A stretch of DNA of 7,883 nt from positions 1 to 7,883 of the forward strand of contig JAJZVJ010000094.1 of NCBI GenBank assembly GCA_021845705.1. The letters are read 5' to 3'. Position 1 is the stretch's first letter, and each line of letters starts with the position of its first letter. Under the pieces are notes generated by a model. It saw nothing but the letters and a program-made list of their open reading frames with translations. It was not told the DNA's origin and ran no database searches. The position numbers and the translations under genes were made by a program. The stretch is from a bacterium (lineage in GTDB: Bacteria > Elusimicrobiota > Elusimicrobia > Elusimicrobiales > UBA9959). Positions 5,872 to 7,883 of the stretch are shown in pieces.

Positions 5872-7607
5872 CAGTCCTCCAGCCGGTCATGGGGAGGTGG
5901 TTTGCCTTTCTGCATGGCAGCCTGCCTGATGGCTTCCGGGTCCCTGGCGGCCGCTTTTTCTTTTTCTTTCATCATTTCCAGGATCTGGCTGCTGCGTTCC
6001 CGCGCCTGCGCCTTCTTCTTTTCCTGCTCTTTCTGCTTCTGCTTCTCCGGGCTGTCCTTGTCGCCCCCGGACTTGCCGTCTTTCTTGTCCTGTCCGCCCT
6101 GCTTCTTGTCCTGGTCTTTCTTGTTGTCGTTCTTTTTGCTGTTCTGCTTGCTGTTTTTCTTCTTCTGTTCCAGTGCTTTCTGCAGGTTGAACTTGGCGTT
6201 CTCGTCCTTCGGGTCCATTAAAATGGTTTTCCTGTAGCCTGCGATGGCCCCGTCAAGGTCCCCGCTTTTGTATAGCGCGTTGGAGCGGTTATACATGGCT
6301 TTCGCTCCAAGCTTCGGGGAGGACGCGGCCTGGTCGAAAAATTCCCCCGCCTTGCCGTAATCTTCCATGCGGTAATAAGCGTCGCCGATGTTGAAATTCA
6401 GCCTTTTGTCCGCGGGGGCTTTCTGCAGGGCGCGGGAATAGAATTCTACGGCTCCCGGCCAGTCTTTTTTATTGTAGGCGGAGGCGCCTTTGCGCGCGTC
6501 CGCGCCGGGAGAGGCCGCCTTAACGTTGGCGGCCCCGGCCAGCAGCAGGAGCGCGGCGGCGCCGCGCCAGAAACGCGGCAGCCTGAAGGACGGCAGCCTG
6601 AACCTGAACCTGAACCCTTTCTCCATTACCAGTAATTCTATCAAAAGCAGGAGCAGCGCCACAGCCAGCGGCCACTGGTAGCGGTTCTTGAAGTTGGTGC
6701 GGCCTTTCCCTTTGCTTTTTTCGAGGTCCAGCGCACCGACCGCGGAACGCACCGCCTCGGCGGCCGAATCCGGGTCCGTATAGCGCAGGTAGGCCGCGCC
6801 GGTGCGGCTGGCTATCTTCATAAGCGTGGCCTCGTCCATGCGGCTTACCACGGTCTTCCCGTTCTTGTCCTTCTTGTACTCCATGGTGTTGCCGGCCGAA
6901 TCCGTCATGGGGACCAGCTCGCCGTCGGGGCTGCCGATGCCGATGGTGAATATTTTAAGGTTCTGCCCGGCCGCGGCTTTCAGGGTGGCGTCCAGGGTGG
7001 TGGAATGGTCCTCTCCGTCGGTTATCAGCACCATCACTTTCTGGCCGCCGTAGCGCGACAGCATGCCGAGCGTGGTATTTATAGCCTCGGTGAAATCGGT
7101 CCCCTGCGAGGGAAGCATGCCCGGCTTAAGGCCGGAGGCGAAATAGCTGATGGCGTCCTGGTCGGTGGTGAGCGGGCACTGCACGTAGGCGTCGCCGGCG
7201 AAAGCCACCACCCCTATGCGGTACTCGGCGAATTCGCGGGCGATAGCGCCCAGGAGCAGGCGGGCGTTGGAAAGGCGGTCCGGCTTAAGGTCCCTGGCGC
7301 CCATTGAAAGGGAAGCGTCCACCGCTATCACCACGTTGCCTTTCAGGTCCGTCACGGGTGACAGTTCGAAGCCCCACTGGGGCCCGGCCGCGGCCAGGCC
7401 GAGCAGGCCAAGGGCGATGAAATAGAGCAGGCCGCGCAGGCGGGCGCGCGCGGCTTCCGGACCCGAATTTAAGCGGTCGAAGGACGGGCCCAGCAGGCGC
7501 CTGGCCGCCGCGACCCGGCTTTCTTCCGCCTTGAAACGGAAGAAAAGCAGCGCCGCGTAACCCGCGCACAGCCAGAGCAGGACCATCGGGTATTTAAAAA
7601 GTTCCAT
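5868..7607 (-). CDS. batBC: BatB-BatC fusion: VWA domain protein with C-terminal TPR repeats and Lys-rich tail
   Basis: A 579-residue protein joining what are often two bat genes. Residues 7-23 and 58-75 are membrane spans around a basic, cytoplasmic loop. Residues about 91-292 form a VWA domain with a complete metal site: DASLS (97-101), T170 in QGTDF and D197 in ITDGED. BatB-type text follows (GELVPMTDSAGNTMEYKKDKNG). A third span lies at 312-328, then an Arg/Phe-rich linker (FRFRFRLPSFRLPRF) and a second hydrophobic stretch (about 349-361) ending in VKAAS like a signal-peptide cleavage site. Residues 368-480 hold about three TPR repeats (DWPGAVEFYSRALQKAP; LNFNIGDAYYRMEDYGKAGEFF; AMYNRSNALYKSGDLDGAIAGYRKTILMDP). 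The tail (480-550) is highly charged and low in complexity, and the end, PPPHDRLEDW, is typical of BatC/TPR-VWA proteins. ATG at 7607 follows the batA stop by 2 nt, with AGGAAGG 10 nt upstream. It is probably a metal-dependent protein-interaction component of the envelope Bat complex; the ligand is unknown. Confidence 0.9.
   Translation of the reverse strand: MELFKYPMVLLWLCAGYAALLFFRFKAEESRVAAARRLLGPSFDRLNSGPEAARARLRGLLYFIALGLLGLAAAGPQWGFELSPVTDLKGNVVIAVDASLSMGARDLKPDRLSNARLLLGAIAREFAEYRIGVVAFAGDAYVQCPLTTDQDAISYFASGLKPGMLPSQGTDFTEAINTTLGMLSRYGGQKVMVLITDGEDHSTTLDATLKAAAGQNLKIFTIGIGSPDGELVPMTDSAGNTMEYKKDKNGKTVVSRMDEATLMKIASRTGAAYLRYTDPDSAAEAVRSAVGALDLEKSKGKGRTNFKNRYQWPLAVALLLLLIELLVMEKGFRFRFRLPSFRLPRFWRGAAALLLLAGAANVKAASPGADARKGASAYNKKDWPGAVEFYSRALQKAPADKRLNFNIGDAYYRMEDYGKAGEFFDQAASSPKLGAKAMYNRSNALYKSGDLDGAIAGYRKTILMDPKDENAKFNLQKALEQKKKNSKQNSKKNDNKKDQDKKQGGQDKKDGKSGGDKDSPEKQKQKEQEKKKAQARERSSQILEMMKEKEKAAARDPEAIRQAAMQKGKPPPHDRLEDW
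5876..5880 (-). promoter_or_regulatory. Shine-Dalgarno site deciding the GTG start of batD
   Basis: GGAGG on the minus strand lies 4 nt before a GTG that overlaps the batBC stop codon as GTGA. The next in-frame ATG is 63 codons further on, after the signal peptide, so this site supports GTG initiation and translational coupling to batBC. Confidence 0.75.
6577..6614 (-). repeat. Short direct and hexamer repeats in the BatB-BatC linker
   Basis: On the plus strand GGCAGCCTGAA occurs at 6577-6587 and again at 6592-6602, a 15-base period. CCTGAA is repeated three times in tandem at 6597-6614. On the coding strand the hexamer reads TTCAGG (Phe-Arg), so the linker reads FRFRFRLPSFRLPRF. Both units are multiples of three, so copy-number change would lengthen or shorten the linker without breaking the frame. 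Confidence 0.85.
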
Positions 7608-7609
7608 TT

Positions 7610-7883
7610 TCAGGGCACCTTCCTGAAATAAGTCCTTTCCAGTATGAACAGCAGCCCCAGCAAAAGCAGGGCCGGGGTCAAAAACAGCGTGTAAAGGTCC
7701 GAATAGTTGGTGTAGGTCTTGGCCTCGAACTTGGTCTTCTCCATGGAGTCTATCCGGGAATAGATATTATCGAGCTCGGAGTAATTCTTGGCGCGGTAGA
7801 ATTCCCCCCCGGTGATGTCCGAGATCTCGCGCAGGGCGGGTTCGTCCAGGTCGTCGTCGATATAATCCACCGGCTGCATCGGG
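7610..7883 (-). CDS. batA: BatA-like VWA protein, C-terminal fragment only
   Basis: The frame is open to the window edge, and only about the last 91 codons are present; the first in-window Met (7879) is internal, since the frame continues upstream of it. The visible part is the end of a VWA domain, DYIDDDLDEPALREISDITGGEFYRAKNYSELDNIYSRID, which matches the conserved BatA finish (the DLDE...I...TGG..YRA...L..IY..ID pattern). It is followed by the short linker MEKTKFEAKTYTNYSDLY and one C-terminal membrane span (about FLTPALLLLGLLFIL) with a basic end, ERTYFRKVP. The metal-site residues of the VWA domain and the N-terminal membrane spans lie outside the window. The TGA stop is 2 nt before the batBC ATG, consistent with one transcript and paired synthesis of the two VWA proteins. 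BatB paralogue rather than BatA is possible from this fragment alone, but the gene order favours BatA. Confidence 0.85.
   Translation of the reverse strand, partial: PMQPVDYIDDDLDEPALREISDITGGEFYRAKNYSELDNIYSRIDSMEKTKFEAKTYTNYSDLYTLFLTPALLLLGLLFILERTYFRKVP

Noticed and set aside
5889..6221. Plus-strand frame with a very hydrophobic product, resembling a small membrane protein
   Set aside because: The Leu/Phe/Val runs come from reading AAG/AAA lysine codons of the BatC tail on the opposite strand.
4120..6237. A 705-codon plus-strand open frame antisense to batD and the end of batBC
   Set aside because: It lies in exact codon register opposite batD, so it stays open because the GC-rich minus-strand gene avoids TTA, CTA and TCA codons. 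Its translation shows no domain, and its end becomes Phe/Leu/Ser-rich only because it reads the Lys-rich tail of BatC backwards.
6500..6640. Separate batC start inside the long batBC frame
   Set aside because: The frame is continuous across the junction and the M328 codon has no Shine-Dalgarno-like sequence upstream.

Overview
The window is densely coding, and every supportable gene lies on the minus strand, so transcription runs from high to low coordinates. In that order it holds the 3' end of batA, a batB-batC fusion, batD, batE, rpiB and a bifunctional transaldolase/glucose-6-phosphate isomerase gene (tal-pgi) that leaves the window just before its C-terminus. Junctions are tight: 2 nt between batA and batBC, a 4-base GTGA overlap for batBC/batD, a 48 nt gap for batD/batE, 15 nt for batE/rpiB and a 1-base TGATG overlap for rpiB/tal-pgi. 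No internal promoter, terminator, RNA gene, mobile element or CRISPR array was seen. No stretch over 300 bases lacks a gene.

Region 3229-7883 is a Bat (Bacteroides aerotolerance) locus. BatA and BatB are von Willebrand factor A (VWA) proteins anchored in the inner membrane. BatC and BatE carry TPR repeats, and BatD is a large exported protein with one membrane anchor. Charge placement around the membrane segments (positive-inside rule) puts the VWA domain of BatB, the TPR repeats of BatC and BatE, the SH3-like domain of BatE and the N-terminal domains of BatD all on the outer face of the inner membrane. That fits one envelope complex. In related loci a MoxR AAA+ ATPase and a DUF58 protein are usually encoded upstream of batA; here that lies beyond position 7883.

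Region 1-3213 is a small sugar-phosphate module. RpiB interconverts ribulose-5-P and ribose-5-P. The Tal-Pgi fusion joins the non-oxidative pentose phosphate pathway (transaldolase) to upper glycolysis (isomerase). The last step of one operon appears to be the first of the other: rpiB starts 15 nt after batE with its own ribosome binding site.

The organism is probably a Gram-negative, GC-rich bacterium, since an inner-membrane/periplasm Bat system and Sec signal peptides are present. Frequent ATA and AGG codons in GC-rich DNA, together with a Tal-Pgi fusion, would suit a lineage such as Elusimicrobiota, but this is a weak guess. All families here are recognisable. The less ordinary points are the BatB-BatC fusion with a retained internal signal-peptide-like segment and the linkage of the bat genes to rpiB/tal-pgi; I do not see a wholly new system.
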